Shown here piece after piece: positions 30,401 to 42,311 of a DNA stretch of 64,000 nucleotides. Under the pieces are notes generated by a model, which ran no database searches, was not told the origin of the DNA, and saw nothing but the letters and a program-made list of their open reading frames with translations. The translations under genes were made by a program, and so were the position numbers. How positions within the stretch are numbered: the stretch's first letter is position 1; every line of letters begins with the position of its first letter. The stretch comes from Paraburkholderia sp. C35 (GTDB taxonomy: Bacteria; Pseudomonadota; Gammaproteobacteria; Burkholderiales; Burkholderiaceae): NCBI RefSeq assembly GCF_003121405.1, contig NZ_QBUY01000018.1, positions 44,915-108,914 on the forward strand, written 5' to 3'.

Positions 30401-31011
30401 TCAACATGGCCGCGCTCGACGAACTGAAGGCGGCGACGGAGCGCAAGCACTTCCTCGACGCGCAATCGGCCGACCTGACCAACGCGATCGAAACGCTCGA
30501 AGACGCGATCCGCAAGATCGACCAGGAAACGCGCACGCTGCTGCAAGGCACGTTCGATCAGGTGAACCATCACTTCGGCGAACTGTTCCCGCGTCTGTTC
30601 GGCGGCGGCCAGGCGAAGCTGATCATGACGGGCGACGAGATTCTCGACGCCGGCGTGCAGGTGATGGCGCAGCCGCCAGGCAAGAAGAACTCGACCATTC
30701 ACCTGTTGTCGGGTGGCGAGAAGGCGCTGACGGCAACCGCGCTCGTGTTCGCCATGTTCCAGCTGAACCCCGCACCGTTCTGTTTGCTGGACGAAGTGGA
30801 CGCGCCGCTCGACGACGCGAACACCGAACGTTTCGCGAACCTCGTCCGTGCGATGTCGGCCAAGACACAGTTCCTGTTCATTTCGCACAACAAGATCGCG
30901 ATGGAAATGGCGCAGCAGCTGATCGGGGTGACGATGCAGGAGCAGGGCGTATCGCGGATCGTGGCTGTCGACATGGAAACGGCTGCAGGGTTTGTGCAGA
31001 ATATCGTTTAA
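27493..31011 (+). CDS. smc: Chromosome segregation protein SMC
   Basis: A 1172-residue SMC ATPase that compacts and separates chromosomes with ScpA and ScpB, which are not in the window. Walker A GPNGCGKS is at 31-38, two long coiled coils flank a hinge at about 505-640, the signature LSGGE is at 1072-1076 and Walker B FCLLDEVDAP at about 1096-1105. Heads are complete. The start is GTG at the family position (RLTSIKLAGFKSF). zipA follows after 171 bp. Confidence 0.98.
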   Translation: MRLTSIKLAGFKSFVDPTHFQVPGQLVGVVGPNGCGKSNIIDAVRWVLGESRASELRGESMQDVIFNGSTARKPGSRASVELVFDNADGRAAGQWGQYAEIAVKRVLTRDGTSSYYINNLPARRRDIQDIFLGTGLGPRAYAIIGQGMIARIIEAKPEELRVFLEEAAGVSKYKERRRETENRLHDTRENLTRVEDIVRELTANLEKLEAQAVVATKFKDLQAEGEEKQRLLWLLRKNEAGTEQDKQKRAIEQAQIDLEAHTAKLREVEAQLETLRVAHYSASDAMQGAQGALYEATAEVSRLEAEIKFIVESRNRVQAQIAALTAQREQWLAQAQKAQDDLEDAEMQLSEGDEIAAIAEESAAAKHDAMPALEARWRDAQSQLNEERAGIAQTEQAIKLEAAHQRNADQQLQQLQQRQERLKTEAGGLDAPDEVQLEELRMQLVEHEEILREAQERLADAQDTLPRLDGERRAAQEKVQSESAQIHQLEARLAALRQLQENVQTEGKIQPWLDKHELGALPRLWKKLHVEAGWETALESILRERLAALEVSNLDWVKHFVSDAPPAKLAFYAPPAAGQPVAAPASLRPLMSLVRIDDAGIRAVLNDWLGHAFVADDLPQALSMRAQLPEGGMFVVKAGHVVTRVGVQLYAADSEQAGMLARQQEIENLTRQVRAQALLAEEAKAAAIRAEAAHTQASNALTEVRQQAERATQRVHALQMDVLKLTQAHERYTQRSTQISEELEEITAQVDEQRALRAESEANFERHDAELAELQARFEDNQLAFESLDEELGNARNEARELDRAATDARFAARNMANRIDELRRSIQVAHEQSERVAGSLEDARAELETINEQTAHTGLQDALDIRRAKEEALHAARLELDDLTAKLRAADEQRLTAERSLQPLRDRITELQLKEQAARLNAEQFIEQLTAAGVDEAELQAKLTSDMKPSYLQGEVTRINNAIAALGPVNMAALDELKAATERKHFLDAQSADLTNAIETLEDAIRKIDQETRTLLQGTFDQVNHHFGELFPRLFGGGQAKLIMTGDEILDAGVQVMAQPPGKKNSTIHLLSGGEKALTATALVFAMFQLNPAPFCLLDEVDAPLDDANTERFANLVRAMSAKTQFLFISHNKIAMEMAQQLIGVTMQEQGVSRIVAVDMETAAGFVQNIV

Positions 31012-31182
31012 ACGTCCACCCGCGTGCGCCGCTCTGGCCGTGCACGGGTGTTGCTGAAACAGAATCGAATTCGCTGCGCGCAGGTGCCCGCAGCGGCGGC
31101 GTGCGTCACTTCAGGTGTGCCTGCCAGCCGCGCGAACCAGGCGTTGCGTGCCGCGACGAAAAGAAACGCAGATGGAGCGTGC

Positions 31183-32427
31183 ATGGACGAGTTGACACTC
31201 GGGTTGATCGGCGCGGGCGCCGTGGTGGTCGGGGGTGTGGTGGTCTACAACGCGTGGCAGGGTGCGAAGGTGCGCCGCAAGATGCCGCGGCCGATGCCCG
31301 CCGATGCGGCGGAGCCGCTCGCGCGCGAAGACCACGTGGAGCAAAGCCCTTTCATCGAACCGGCGCGCCCGACGACACGCCGCGAGCCTGCTGCGGGTGA
31401 GCAGGCCGAAGCCGCGCGCGTCGAGCCGACGTTCGGCGGCGCCGCGCCGCTCGACACACCCGCGGATATCCAGGCTGAAAGCACCACGCCGAATGGTTTC
31501 CCCGAAGACGAAGAGGCCGTGCAGCAGGCTGCTGCCGAGCCACTCGCCGACGACGAGGAACGCAACGAGCCGATCCTGCCCGCCGCGACGACGATTTCGT
31601 CGGCGCCGCCCGCGATTGTCGATCGGCGTATCGACTGCATCGTGCCGATCCGGCTGTCGGCTCCCGTGACGGGTGACAAGGTATTGCCGCTTGCGCAGCG
31701 TCTGCGCCGCGCGGGCAGCAAGCCCGTCCATATCGAAGGCAAGCCGGAAGGCAGCAGCACGTGGGAGTTGCTGCAGAACGGCGTGCGCTATGAAGACTTG
31801 CGCGCGGCAGCGCAGTTGGCCAACCGCAGCGGCCCGCTCAACGAACTGGAGTTCTCCGAGTTCGTGACGGGCGTCCAGCAGTTCGCCGATGCGCTCGATG
31901 CATCGCCTGAATTCCCCGACATGATGGAAACGGTGTCGATGGCGCGCGAGCTCGACGGCTTTGCTGCGCAATGCGACGCCCAGTTGTCGATCAACGTGCT
32001 GTCCGATGGCGCGCCATGGTCGGCAAACTATGTGCAGGCGGTGGCGTCGCAGGATGGGTTGCTGCTGTCGCGCGACGGCACGCGCTTCGTCAAGCTCGAC
32101 GGCAAGCAAAGCCCGGTGTTCATGCTGCAGTTTGGCGACACCAACTTCCTGCGCGATGACCTCACGTACAAGGGCGGCCAGATGATTACGCTGGTGCTCG
32201 ATGTGCCCGTCGCGGACGAAGACATTCTGCCGTTCCGCCTGATGTGCGATTACGCGAAGTCGCTGGCTGAGCGCATTGGCGGGCGCGTGGTGGACGATGG
32301 CCGCCGGCCGTTGCCCGAGAGCGCGCTGCTGGCGAGCGAGAAGCAGTTGATGACGCTTTACGCGAAGCTCGAGCAGGCGGGGATTCCGGCTGGATCGCCC
32401 GCGACGCGGCGGTTGTTTAGCCAGTAA
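31183..32427 (+). CDS. zipA: Cell division protein ZipA (FtsZ-binding)
   Basis: A 414-residue protein. One N-terminal membrane helix (about 4-22, GLIGAGAVVVGGVVVYNAW) is followed by a charged Pro/Ala/Glu-rich linker to about residue 145, then a C-terminal ZipA-like FtsZ-binding domain. This bitopic layout tethers FtsZ to the membrane at the divisome. The ATG before MDELTLGLIG is chosen because the membrane segment starts at once; the longer GTG frame is Arg-rich. smc-zipA-ligA order supports the call. Confidence 0.9.
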   Translation: MDELTLGLIGAGAVVVGGVVVYNAWQGAKVRRKMPRPMPADAAEPLAREDHVEQSPFIEPARPTTRREPAAGEQAEAARVEPTFGGAAPLDTPADIQAESTTPNGFPEDEEAVQQAAAEPLADDEERNEPILPAATTISSAPPAIVDRRIDCIVPIRLSAPVTGDKVLPLAQRLRRAGSKPVHIEGKPEGSSTWELLQNGVRYEDLRAAAQLANRSGPLNELEFSEFVTGVQQFADALDASPEFPDMMETVSMARELDGFAAQCDAQLSINVLSDGAPWSANYVQAVASQDGLLLSRDGTRFVKLDGKQSPVFMLQFGDTNFLRDDLTYKGGQMITLVLDVPVADEDILPFRLMCDYAKSLAERIGGRVVDDGRRPLPESALLASEKQLMTLYAKLEQAGIPAGSPATRRLFSQ

Positions 32428-32556
32428 GCACGCGTCGCGCGTTGGGGTGTCGGAGCTGGCCGGAAGCTGTGGTCGAGCTCCGGCTTCGGTTTGTTGGCCC
32501 AAGCCAAGCAGCCAAGGCAAGAACGCCAACCCTACGCACGCGCGCGACGAACACAT

Positions 32557-33423
32557 TCACCCCACATCATCCTGCCAGGGCTGTCCGCTGATCCACGCCT
32601 TGATCGCGGTCACCACCACCTCATCCCGTCCGTAGAACCCGTGATGCGAGAGTGCGTCGCAGGGTTTGCTGCGCACGTCACCTCCGTGCACGGTAATCAG
32701 CGCGTATTGACCGCTTTCCGCGATGCGCCTGAGTGCTTCATACGAGCAAAGAAAGCAGCCGTCATCGGCATGCTGGACGAATAGCTGCCGCGCGTGGATC
32801 GAGCCATAGTCGAAGCCGATCAGCGGCGTCGCCTGACCGCGCGCGGGACTGCTGAGCGTCGACGTATGCACGACGGCGTCCCACACATCGGGCAGCGAGC
32901 GGCCTACATACGCTGTCGAGATCGTGCCCCGGCTGGTGCCGATCAGCACGAGTTTCGCCTGAGGGAAGCGGCTGCGCAGGCTGGCCGCGACCTGCGAGAG
33001 ATCCTGCGCCGAGCGCGCCGATGCACGGAACGCGTCGGAATAGCCGCCGGGCTGGTCGGACGGCGCGTCGACGATTGCGGTGGCGAACTGCGCATCCACG
33101 AACCTCTCGCGCGAACGGATCAGGAAGTTGTTCTTCTCGCGCATGCTGATCGCGCCGTCAGATTGCTGCGACAGTTCGAGATCACCGGCGCTGCCCGGAA
33201 ACATCACGAGTACCCAGTGCGGCGTGCTGCCATCCTGTTGCGTGAGCAGATACGAGATGGATCCGCCTTGCGCGAGCGGCACGCTGACGACCTGCTCGCC
33301 GGCCATCGCGGCGGGCGCATGCAGGACGGCGAGGGCCGCCAGCAGCATCAGCAGGCGGCGGACAAGATGGAAGGCAAAGCGGAATACGCTGCGGAATTCG
33401 AAGCGCAAGACGGACTCGGACAT
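32557..33423 (-). CDS. Exported alpha/beta-hydrolase-like protein
   Basis: A 288-residue protein of unknown substrate. A signal peptide is plain: a hydrophobic stretch LLMLLAALAVLHAPAAMA, with probable cleavage before GEQVVSV. The nucleophile elbow is GTSRG (GxSxG), with a possible catalytic His near the end in LSHHGFYG. Two Cys in GCFLCSYE may form a disulphide in the periplasm. The start MSESVLRF gives a long n-region; a later Met in the same frame is possible. It is inverted between zipA and ligA, which in many proteobacteria are adjacent. Confidence 0.82.
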   Translation of the reverse strand: MSESVLRFEFRSVFRFAFHLVRRLLMLLAALAVLHAPAAMAGEQVVSVPLAQGGSISYLLTQQDGSTPHWVLVMFPGSAGDLELSQQSDGAISMREKNNFLIRSRERFVDAQFATAIVDAPSDQPGGYSDAFRASARSAQDLSQVAASLRSRFPQAKLVLIGTSRGTISTAYVGRSLPDVWDAVVHTSTLSSPARGQATPLIGFDYGSIHARQLFVQHADDGCFLCSYEALRRIAESGQYALITVHGGDVRSKPCDALSHHGFYGRDEVVVTAIKAWISGQPWQDDVG

Positions 33424-33643
33424 GGCGGCGTTTTCTCCCAGTCGATGCGTGCGGTCGAAGATCGAAGCACACGATGGACGGCAGGCGACAAGGTCGCATT
33501 GCGGGCTGTGCACTGTCAACGTTTAACGCCGCGCACTGGCTATCCGGCCAGGGCTTGTAGGAATCCGGCAGGAAGTATTCCGCATGGGTTTGCATGCGCA
33601 CGAAACTGCCCATTCGGTCGATGCCACGGGAAGCGCTTCCTGA

Positions 33644-36267
<2,624 letters not shown>

Positions 36268-36285
36268 TCTTCAGACGCAGATAAG

Positions 36286-36313
36286 AAAAAAGCCCGCGCA
36301 TGCGGGCTTTTTT
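36286..36313. terminator. Bidirectional intrinsic terminator between def and the pseudouridine synthase
   Basis: GCCCGC and GCGGGC pair around GCAT, with six A before and six T after, so the hairpin works on both strands for the two convergent genes. Confidence 0.92.
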
Positions 36314-36353
36314 ACGTTCATACCGTGTCGATGCTGACGCGGCACGGTCATGC

Positions 36354-38453
36354 TCAGAACGACTCGTCCGGACCCAGATAGCGCCACTGGCCCGGCGGCA
36401 GCGCGCCGAGCATCACGCCGCCCATGCGCACGCGCTTGAGGCCGACCACATACAGGCCGACCAGTTCGCACATGCGGCGGATCTGGCGTTTCTTGCCTTC
36501 ATGCAGCACGAAGCGCAGTTGCTCGCCATTTTGCCAGCTGACTTCGGCGGGCTTGAGCGGTACGCCGTCCAGTTCGAGGCCGTGGCACAGCATCTCGAGG
36601 CTTTCTGCTGGGAACGCATGTTCGACATCCGTTTCGACATCGCCGTACGTGACGCGCACCAGGTATTCCTTGTCGACTTCCGAATGCCCGCCGATCAGCT
36701 GCTTGGCGATCCGACCGTCCTGCGTGAGCACCAGCAGACCGGTCGAGTCGATGTCGAGGCGGCCTGCGGGCGCCAGCTGGCGCAAATGCGCAGCGGAGAA
36801 GCGCGTATCCGTGTGGTCACCGTCCCAGCGGTTTTCGGGTTTGACGAGCGTCACGGCCGGCTCGTAGCCGTCTTCCGCCTGACCCGACACGAAACCGACC
36901 GGCTTGTTGATGAGGATCGTCACCTGCTTTAGCTGCATGGCTTGCGCGGCGGGATCGATCTGGATGTCGGCGTCGGGGCGGACCTTCGTGCCGAGCGTAT
37001 CGACGACGACGCCGTCCACCGTCACCCAGCCTTTTTCGATCCACTCGTCCGCTTCGCGGCGCGAGCACAGGCCGAGTTCGGACATCAGCGTCGACAGGCG
37101 CAGAGTGCCGGGGGCGTCGTTGTATTCGCCTTCGTCGCGTTGACGCGGTGCGGTTTCCGGGCGGGGCTTGCGCGCGGGCTTTTCGGCCGGGCGGTCGAAG
37201 CGTGCCGGACGATCGAAGCTATCCTCGATCGCGCGCGGGTCGCGTTTGGCTTTCGTCGCGCGGGGTGCGGCTTCCGTGCTGCGATCTTCGTATGAAGACT
37301 TAACGGGTTTTGCGTAGACGCGCTCGCTGCGCGGGGCGTCTGCGTCGGCGCTGCGGCGCTCGTCACCTTCACGCGGAGCGCGAGGTTTACGGCGCTCATC
37401 GCCATCGTGAGAGAAGCGCGGTGCGCTACGGCGCTCGTCGCCCTCACGCGGAGCGCGAGGTGTACGGCGCTCATCGCCGTCGCGAGAGAAGCGCGGTGCG
37501 CTACGGCGGTCGTCGCCTTCACGCGGAGCGCGAGGGGCACGACGCTCATCACCATCACGAGAGAAGCGCGGCGCGCTACGGCGCTTGTCACCGTCACGCG
37601 GAGCGCGAGGTGCGCGGCGTTCATCGCCATCACGGGAAAAGCGCGGTGCGCTACGGCGGTCATCACCCTCACGCGGAGCGCGAGGGGCACGACGCTCATC
37701 ACCATCACGAGAGAAGCGCGGCGCGCTACGGCGCTCGTCACCGTCACGCGGAGCGCGAGGTGCGCGGCGTTCATCGCCATCACGGGAAAAGCGCGGTGCG
37801 CTACGGCGGTCATCACCCTCACGCGGAGCGCGAGGCGCACGGCGCTCGTCGCCATCACGAGAGAAACGCGGTGCGCTACGACGCTCGTCACCTTCACGCG
37901 GAGCGCGAGGCGCACGACGCTCATCACCATCACGAGAGAAACGCGGCGCGCTACGACGCTCGTCACCTTCACGCGGAGCGCGAGGGGCACGACGCTCATC
38001 GCCATCACGAGAGAAACGCGGCGCGCTACGACGCTCATCACCTTCACGCGGAGCGCGAGGCGCACGACGCTCATCACCATCACGAGAGAAACGCGGCGCG
38101 CTACGACGCTCATCACCTTCACGCGGAGCGCGAGGCGCACGGCGCTCATCGCCATCACGAGAGAACCGCGGCGCGCTACGCCGCTCCTCACCATCCCGTG
38201 AAAAACGCGGCGCCCGTTCGCCCGCACCCGCCGAAGCCGCACCCCGCGAAGGCCGATCCGACGGTGTGCGTCGCTCGCCTCGTTCGCCCGACGCACCTCT
38301 GGCACCGGCGCCATCGCGCGGCGGCTTCGAAGAGGCAGTTTTCGCCGGCGCGGCAGGCCGCGTCGGCTTGCGTGCCGTGCTACTGCCCGAACGCACAGGG
38401 GCGCGTTCGGACGTAGCCGGCCGCGGATGCTTGGCTGTCAATTTGACTCGCAT
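36354..38453 (-). CDS. rRNA pseudouridine synthase (RsuA/RluF family) with long repeat N-terminus
   Basis: A 699-residue protein. Only the last ~245 residues form the enzyme: an S4 RNA-binding domain (TLMSELGLCSRREADEWI) and the RsuA/RluB/RluF catalytic domain with Asp in AGRLDIDSTGLLVL and the C-terminal EGKKRQIRRMCE block. It isomerises uridine in rRNA; the exact position cannot be assigned, though RluF is the closest E. coli relative by eye. Residues 1-93 are basic. Residues 94-368 are eleven 25-residue repeats rich in Arg, Asp, Glu, Ser and Pro. Up to ~455 the linker stays charged. The extension is probably a disordered RNA-binding region. It is co-oriented with glnD, 6 bp after it. Confidence 0.92.
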   Translation of the reverse strand: MRVKLTAKHPRPATSERAPVRSGSSTARKPTRPAAPAKTASSKPPRDGAGARGASGERGERRTPSDRPSRGAASAGAGERAPRFSRDGEERRSAPRFSRDGDERRAPRAPREGDERRSAPRFSRDGDERRAPRAPREGDERRSAPRFSRDGDERRAPRAPREGDERRSAPRFSRDGDERRAPRAPREGDERRSAPRFSRDGDERRAPRAPREGDDRRSAPRFSRDGDERRAPRAPRDGDERRSAPRFSRDGDERRAPRAPREGDDRRSAPRFSRDGDERRAPRAPRDGDKRRSAPRFSRDGDERRAPRAPREGDDRRSAPRFSRDGDERRTPRAPREGDERRSAPRFSHDGDERRKPRAPREGDERRSADADAPRSERVYAKPVKSSYEDRSTEAAPRATKAKRDPRAIEDSFDRPARFDRPAEKPARKPRPETAPRQRDEGEYNDAPGTLRLSTLMSELGLCSRREADEWIEKGWVTVDGVVVDTLGTKVRPDADIQIDPAAQAMQLKQVTILINKPVGFVSGQAEDGYEPAVTLVKPENRWDGDHTDTRFSAAHLRQLAPAGRLDIDSTGLLVLTQDGRIAKQLIGGHSEVDKEYLVRVTYGDVETDVEHAFPAESLEMLCHGLELDGVPLKPAEVSWQNGEQLRFVLHEGKKRQIRRMCELVGLYVVGLKRVRMGGVMLGALPPGQWRYLGPDESF
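37350..38174 (-). repeat. Eleven tandem 75-bp units (25 residues each)
   Basis: Each unit encodes an APRFSRDGDERR half and an APRAPREGDERRS half. Variation is limited to RD for RE, DD or DK for DE, and A to T or K in the last units. 37521-37685 and the segment 150 bp further on are identical except for one base, showing recent duplication of a two-unit block. The period is divisible by three, so length changes keep the frame. Confidence 0.95.
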
Positions 38454-38459
38454 GAAATC

Positions 38460-41039
38460 TCACACTGCGATCGCGCGCAGCAGCTCCGTTTCAACCTGGA
38501 TTTGTCGACGGTTGTCCGAGAGACCGTGTCCGTCGAGTAGGAACACGTCCTCGACGCGTTCGCCGAGCGTATTGATCCGCGCCGCATGGACGCCGACCCG
38601 GTGCTCGGCCAGCACGCGCGCGATCGAATAAAGAAGGCCCGGCCGGTCGTTGGCCGACACGGACAGGATGTAGTACTGGCCGCGTTCGTCGGCCCGCAGG
38701 TCGACGCGCGGCGTCACAGGGAATGTGCGCGACAGGCGCGACAGACGGCCCTTCGACGGGTCCGGCAGCAACGTGCCTTCCGCCCTCAGGCGCTCCGCCA
38801 GTTCCTGTTCGACGAGGTTGGCGATGTCGCGGTAGTGCACGTCACGTTCCGTATGCGCGACGAGGAAATTGTCGAGCGCATAGCCGTGACGGGTGGTGCT
38901 GACGCGTGCGTCGAGCACGGACAGCGCATTGCGGTCGAAATACGCGCAGATGCCCGCGAACAGGTCGGGGCGGTCTTTCACGTAGACCAGCACCTGCAAT
39001 GCTTCGCCAATCGGGGACGGCCGCGCGCGAACGATCGGCGTCTCCGTTTCGACATGGCGGTACAGTACGCGCGTTTGCCACGCGATATCGGCGGCGTCGT
39101 GGCGCAGGAAATAGCCGACGTCGAGCTTGTCCCACAGCGCACGGTGCGCGTTTTCGGGCACCGTTTCGAGCCGAAGCAGCGCGAGCGCTTCTTCCTGGCG
39201 CGTCTTGAGTTCCGAGTGCGCATCGGGCCGGGCGCCGCCGAGCACGGCCAGCGTCGCGCGGTACAGATCTTCGAGCAGCTTGCCTTTCCACGTGTTCCAG
39301 ACCTTCGGGCTGGTGCCGCGAATATCGGCGACGGTCAGCAGGTACAGCGCCGTCAGATTCCGCTCGGTACCGACCAGTTCAGCGAAACGCTTGATCACTT
39401 CCGGGTCGCTCGTGTCCTGCTTCTGCGCGACCTGGCTCATCGTCAGATGGTGCTGGACCAGCCACACGACGAGCGCGGTGTCGTCGGCGGAGATGTCGTG
39501 TTCGCGGCAGAAGCGGCGCGCGTCGGCCATGCCCAACGTGGAGTGATCGCCGCCACGGCCTTTCGCGATATCGTGAAAAAGGGCCGCGACGTACAACAGG
39601 TACGGACGCTCGAAGTTTGCGATCAACTGGCTGCAGAACGGATATTCATGCGCGTGCTCGGCAACGGCAAAGCGGCGCATGTTCCTCAGAACCATCAGGA
39701 TGTGCTGATCGACGGTATAGACGTGATACAGATCGTGCTGCATCTGTCCGACGATACGGCGGAAATTCAGCAGATAACGCCCCAGCACGCTGGTCTGGTT
39801 CATCAGACGCATCGCGTGCGTGATGCCCGCCGGCTGCTTGAGGATTTCCATGAACAGGCGACGGTTCTCAGGATCGCGCCGCCAGTGCTGATCCATCTTG
39901 TCGCGCGCGTTGTAGAGCGCGCGCAGCGTACGCGCCGACAGCCCTTTCACGCCGGGCGTCTGTTCGTAGAGCAGAAAAGCTTCGAGGATCGCGTTCGGCT
40001 CGCGCTCGAACACGTCATCGCGTGCGATTTCCAGCATGCCCTGTTTCTCGACGAACCGATCGGACAGAACGCGCGTGATACCGCTCGTGCTAGGAAAAAG
40101 TTGCGCTTCGATGTTCTGGATCAGAATGGTCGAGAGCTGCGTGACGGCTTTGGCGGCCCAGTAGTAGCGGCGCATCAGCTGCTCGCTGGCGCGGCGTGTG
40201 GACGTCGCCTTGAAACCGAAGCTCTCGGCGAGCGCCGTCTGCAGATCGAACACCAGAATGTCCTGACGGCGTCCAGCCAGCACGTGCAAGCGCGCGCGTA
40301 GCGCTTTCAGGAAACCTTCGTTGCGGCGCAGTTCGCGCGCTTCGCGGTCGGTGATCAGGCCGCGCGCATCCAGTTCGCGCCAGCTGCTGCCAAAGTTGGC
40401 TGCCTGGGTAATCCACAGACTCAGTTGAAGATCGCGCAAACCGCCCGGACTTTCCTTGACGTTCGGTTCGAGCGCGTAGGGCGTGTCCTGGAATTTCGCA
40501 TGACGCTGTCGCATTTCCAGGACTTTCGCCTGAAAGAACGCACGTGGATCGAGTGCCTCGCGGTAACGCTGAGAAAACCCCTCAAACAGTGCCGCGCTGC
40601 CGACGATGCGCCGCGCTTCGAGCAACGAGGTCTGAACGGTGACGTCGGCGGCCGCTTCCTCGATGCATTGCGACACGGTACGCACGCTGCTGCCGAGTTC
40701 CAGCCCGAGATCCCAAGCCAGCCCGATGAAGCGTTCGATGCGCGTATCCAGATGCGGCATCGGTTCGTCGGGCAGCAGCACGAGAATGTCGATGTCGGAG
40801 TGGGGCGCCAGTTCGCCGCGCCCGTAACCACCGACGGCCAACAACGCCAGCGTGTCGGGCAATTCGCACGCGGTCCATGCGCCGCGCAACGCGTCATCCG
40901 TGATGCGCGCGAGCGCACGCATCAACGTGTCGACATTGGTAGCTGTCTTGAAGCGCTCGAGCAGCGGGGTCTTGGCCACCTTGTAATCCGCCTTGAGAGA
41001 CGTGGCATCGAAATGGGCGACAGCGGGAACGCTACTCAT
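38460..41039 (-). CDS. glnD: Bifunctional uridylyltransferase/uridylyl-removing enzyme
   Basis: An 859-residue nitrogen sensor that uridylylates PII (GlnB/GlnK) when glutamine is low and removes UMP when it is high. In order: nucleotidyltransferase domain with [15 protein letters not shown] (70-84, Asp82 and Asp84), an HD hydrolase domain with [15 protein letters not shown], and two C-terminal ACT domains (starting near [15 protein letters not shown] and [16 protein letters not shown]). Full length for the family. map lies just upstream on the same strand (25 bp), and the pseudouridine synthase follows. Confidence 0.98.
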   Translation of the reverse strand: MSSVPAVAHFDATSLKADYKVAKTPLLERFKTATNVDTLMRALARITDDALRGAWTACELPDTLALLAVGGYGRGELAPHSDIDILVLLPDEPMPHLDTRIERFIGLAWDLGLELGSSVRTVSQCIEEAAADVTVQTSLLEARRIVGSAALFEGFSQRYREALDPRAFFQAKVLEMRQRHAKFQDTPYALEPNVKESPGGLRDLQLSLWITQAANFGSSWRELDARGLITDREARELRRNEGFLKALRARLHVLAGRRQDILVFDLQTALAESFGFKATSTRRASEQLMRRYYWAAKAVTQLSTILIQNIEAQLFPSTSGITRVLSDRFVEKQGMLEIARDDVFEREPNAILEAFLLYEQTPGVKGLSARTLRALYNARDKMDQHWRRDPENRRLFMEILKQPAGITHAMRLMNQTSVLGRYLLNFRRIVGQMQHDLYHVYTVDQHILMVLRNMRRFAVAEHAHEYPFCSQLIANFERPYLLYVAALFHDIAKGRGGDHSTLGMADARRFCREHDISADDTALVVWLVQHHLTMSQVAQKQDTSDPEVIKRFAELVGTERNLTALYLLTVADIRGTSPKVWNTWKGKLLEDLYRATLAVLGGARPDAHSELKTRQEEALALLRLETVPENAHRALWDKLDVGYFLRHDAADIAWQTRVLYRHVETETPIVRARPSPIGEALQVLVYVKDRPDLFAGICAYFDRNALSVLDARVSTTRHGYALDNFLVAHTERDVHYRDIANLVEQELAERLRAEGTLLPDPSKGRLSRLSRTFPVTPRVDLRADERGQYYILSVSANDRPGLLYSIARVLAEHRVGVHAARINTLGERVEDVFLLDGHGLSDNRRQIQVETELLRAIAV

Positions 41040-41064
41040 AGGCGGCAGGTGGCGACGAAGAGGA

Positions 41065-41877
41065 TCAGGCCGTGGCGGCGGCGACGATTTGCGGACGCGC
41101 GGGCGTGCCTTCGGACACCGTCAGCACCTCATAGCCCGTCGGCGTGACGAGAATGGTGTGCTCCCACTGCGCGGACAGGCTACGGTCCTTGGTCTTGACG
41201 GTCCACTGGTCGGGCATCGTGCGAATATCGCGACGGCCGGCGTTGATCATCGGCTCGATCGTGAAGATCATGCCCGCCTGCAATTCGATGCCCGTGCCGG
41301 GGCGGCCGTAGTGCAGCACCTGCGGCTCGTCGTGGAACACCTGGCCGATGCCGTGGCCGCAATACTCGCGCACCACGCTATAGCCGAGGCCTTCCGCGTG
41401 CTTCTGGATCGCATAGCCGATATCGCCGAGATGCGCACCGGGGCGCACCTGCTCGATGCCGAGCCACATGCATTCGTACGTGGTCTGCACGAGGCGCTTC
41501 GCCATGATCGAACCTTCGCCGACGATGAACATGCGGCTCGTGTCGCCGTAATAGCCATTCTTGATCACGGTGACGTCGATATTGAGCGCGTCGCCGTTCT
41601 TGAGCGCCTTGTCGCCGGGAATGCCGTGGCAGATCACGTCGTTCACCGACGTGCAGACGGCCTTCGGGAACGGCGGATAGCCGGGCGGCTGGTAATTCAG
41701 CGGCGCGGGAACCGTGCCCTGCACGTTCGTCATGTATTCGTGACACAGGCGGTCGAGTTCCCCCGTCGTGACGCCGGGTTTGACGAACGGCGTGATGTAG
41801 TCGAGCACTTCGCTCGCGAGCCGTCCGGCGATGCGCATTTGCGCGATATCGTCTTCGTTTTTGAGCGTAATAGCCAT
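41065..41877 (-). CDS. map: Methionine aminopeptidase, type I
   Basis: A 270-residue pita-bread-fold metallopeptidase that removes initiator Met. Metal ligands are seen as Asp in [19 protein letters not shown] (two Asp), His in [13 protein letters not shown], Glu in FTIEPMIN and Glu in [10 protein letters not shown]. It diverges from rpsB across a 434-bp gap, the usual map/rpsB arrangement, and is followed by glnD. Confidence 0.98.
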   Translation of the reverse strand: MAITLKNEDDIAQMRIAGRLASEVLDYITPFVKPGVTTGELDRLCHEYMTNVQGTVPAPLNYQPPGYPPFPKAVCTSVNDVICHGIPGDKALKNGDALNIDVTVIKNGYYGDTSRMFIVGEGSIMAKRLVQTTYECMWLGIEQVRPGAHLGDIGYAIQKHAEGLGYSVVREYCGHGIGQVFHDEPQVLHYGRPGTGIELQAGMIFTIEPMINAGRRDIRTMPDQWTVKTKDRSLSAQWEHTILVTPTGYEVLTVSEGTPARPQIVAAATA

Positions 41878-42058
41878 GAGTCGGGCCTGAAATGCGGGTT
41901 ATCGTGTAATTATCGCACCTTATTCACGCGATCGCAGGACTTTGCGGGCTGTTCGGGCGAGCGGGGCGCACGCCGGGCGTGCTCACACCAGGCAAGGATG
42001 CCGTGACGGCCGGGCTGGTTTCCCACACCGAGGTGCAACCGGGAGCGACCAGGGCAGG

Positions 42059-42088
42059 TTGAGTCCTGCAATGCTCGCGTGCTATACT
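42059..42088 (+). promoter_or_regulatory. Candidate rpsB promoter
   Basis: TTGAGT and TATACT are 18 nt apart, with TG-like bases before the -10. Transcription would begin near 42095, giving a leader of about 215 nt before the rpsB ATG. Confidence 0.6.
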
Positions 42089-42094
42089 CTTTGG

Positions 42095-42311
42095 CTAAGT
42101 CAATCGTCAGTTTGAATATCTGCGATGTTCGCATCGCGGAATCAGTCAGACGGCGGGCTTTCCTCGTCAACGGTGGCGTGTGCCGCAATTCACGAGATTC
42201 GCAAGCCGGCGCACCCAGGGTGTTCGCGGCGTCAGGTCTTCCCAAAGTGTGGTGAAGACGGCGCGGCGGATACGGCAGCCGGCTTAAGACCCAACCCTAG
42301 CGGAGATTTTC
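42095..42311 (+). promoter_or_regulatory. rpsB 5' leader with UUCG hairpin
   Basis: The presumed mRNA leader contains GCGATG-TTCG-CATCGC (42122-42137), a 6-bp stem closed by a UUCG tetraloop, and ends with a GGAG ribosome-binding site. S2 represses its own operon through the leader in E. coli; a similar role here is inferred only. The sequence has not been matched to a known RNA family. Confidence 0.4.

Larger units (their letters stand above)
41878..42311. other. Divergent map / rpsB control region
   Basis: No protein gene is seen. Nearest map, a minus-strand GATAAT (41909-41914) could be a weak -10. Nearest rpsB there is a good promoter (42059-42088) and a leader of about 215 nt. The middle is GC-rich without clear signals. 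Confidence 0.6.

Noticed and set aside
37350..38174. CRISPR-like array
   Set aside because: The repeats are contiguous without unique spacers and lie inside a protein-coding frame.
37585..38631. SR-repeat-like 348-residue frame opposite the pseudouridine synthase repeats
   Set aside because: The 75-bp period keeps all six frames open. The minus frame continues into a conserved enzyme and this one does not.
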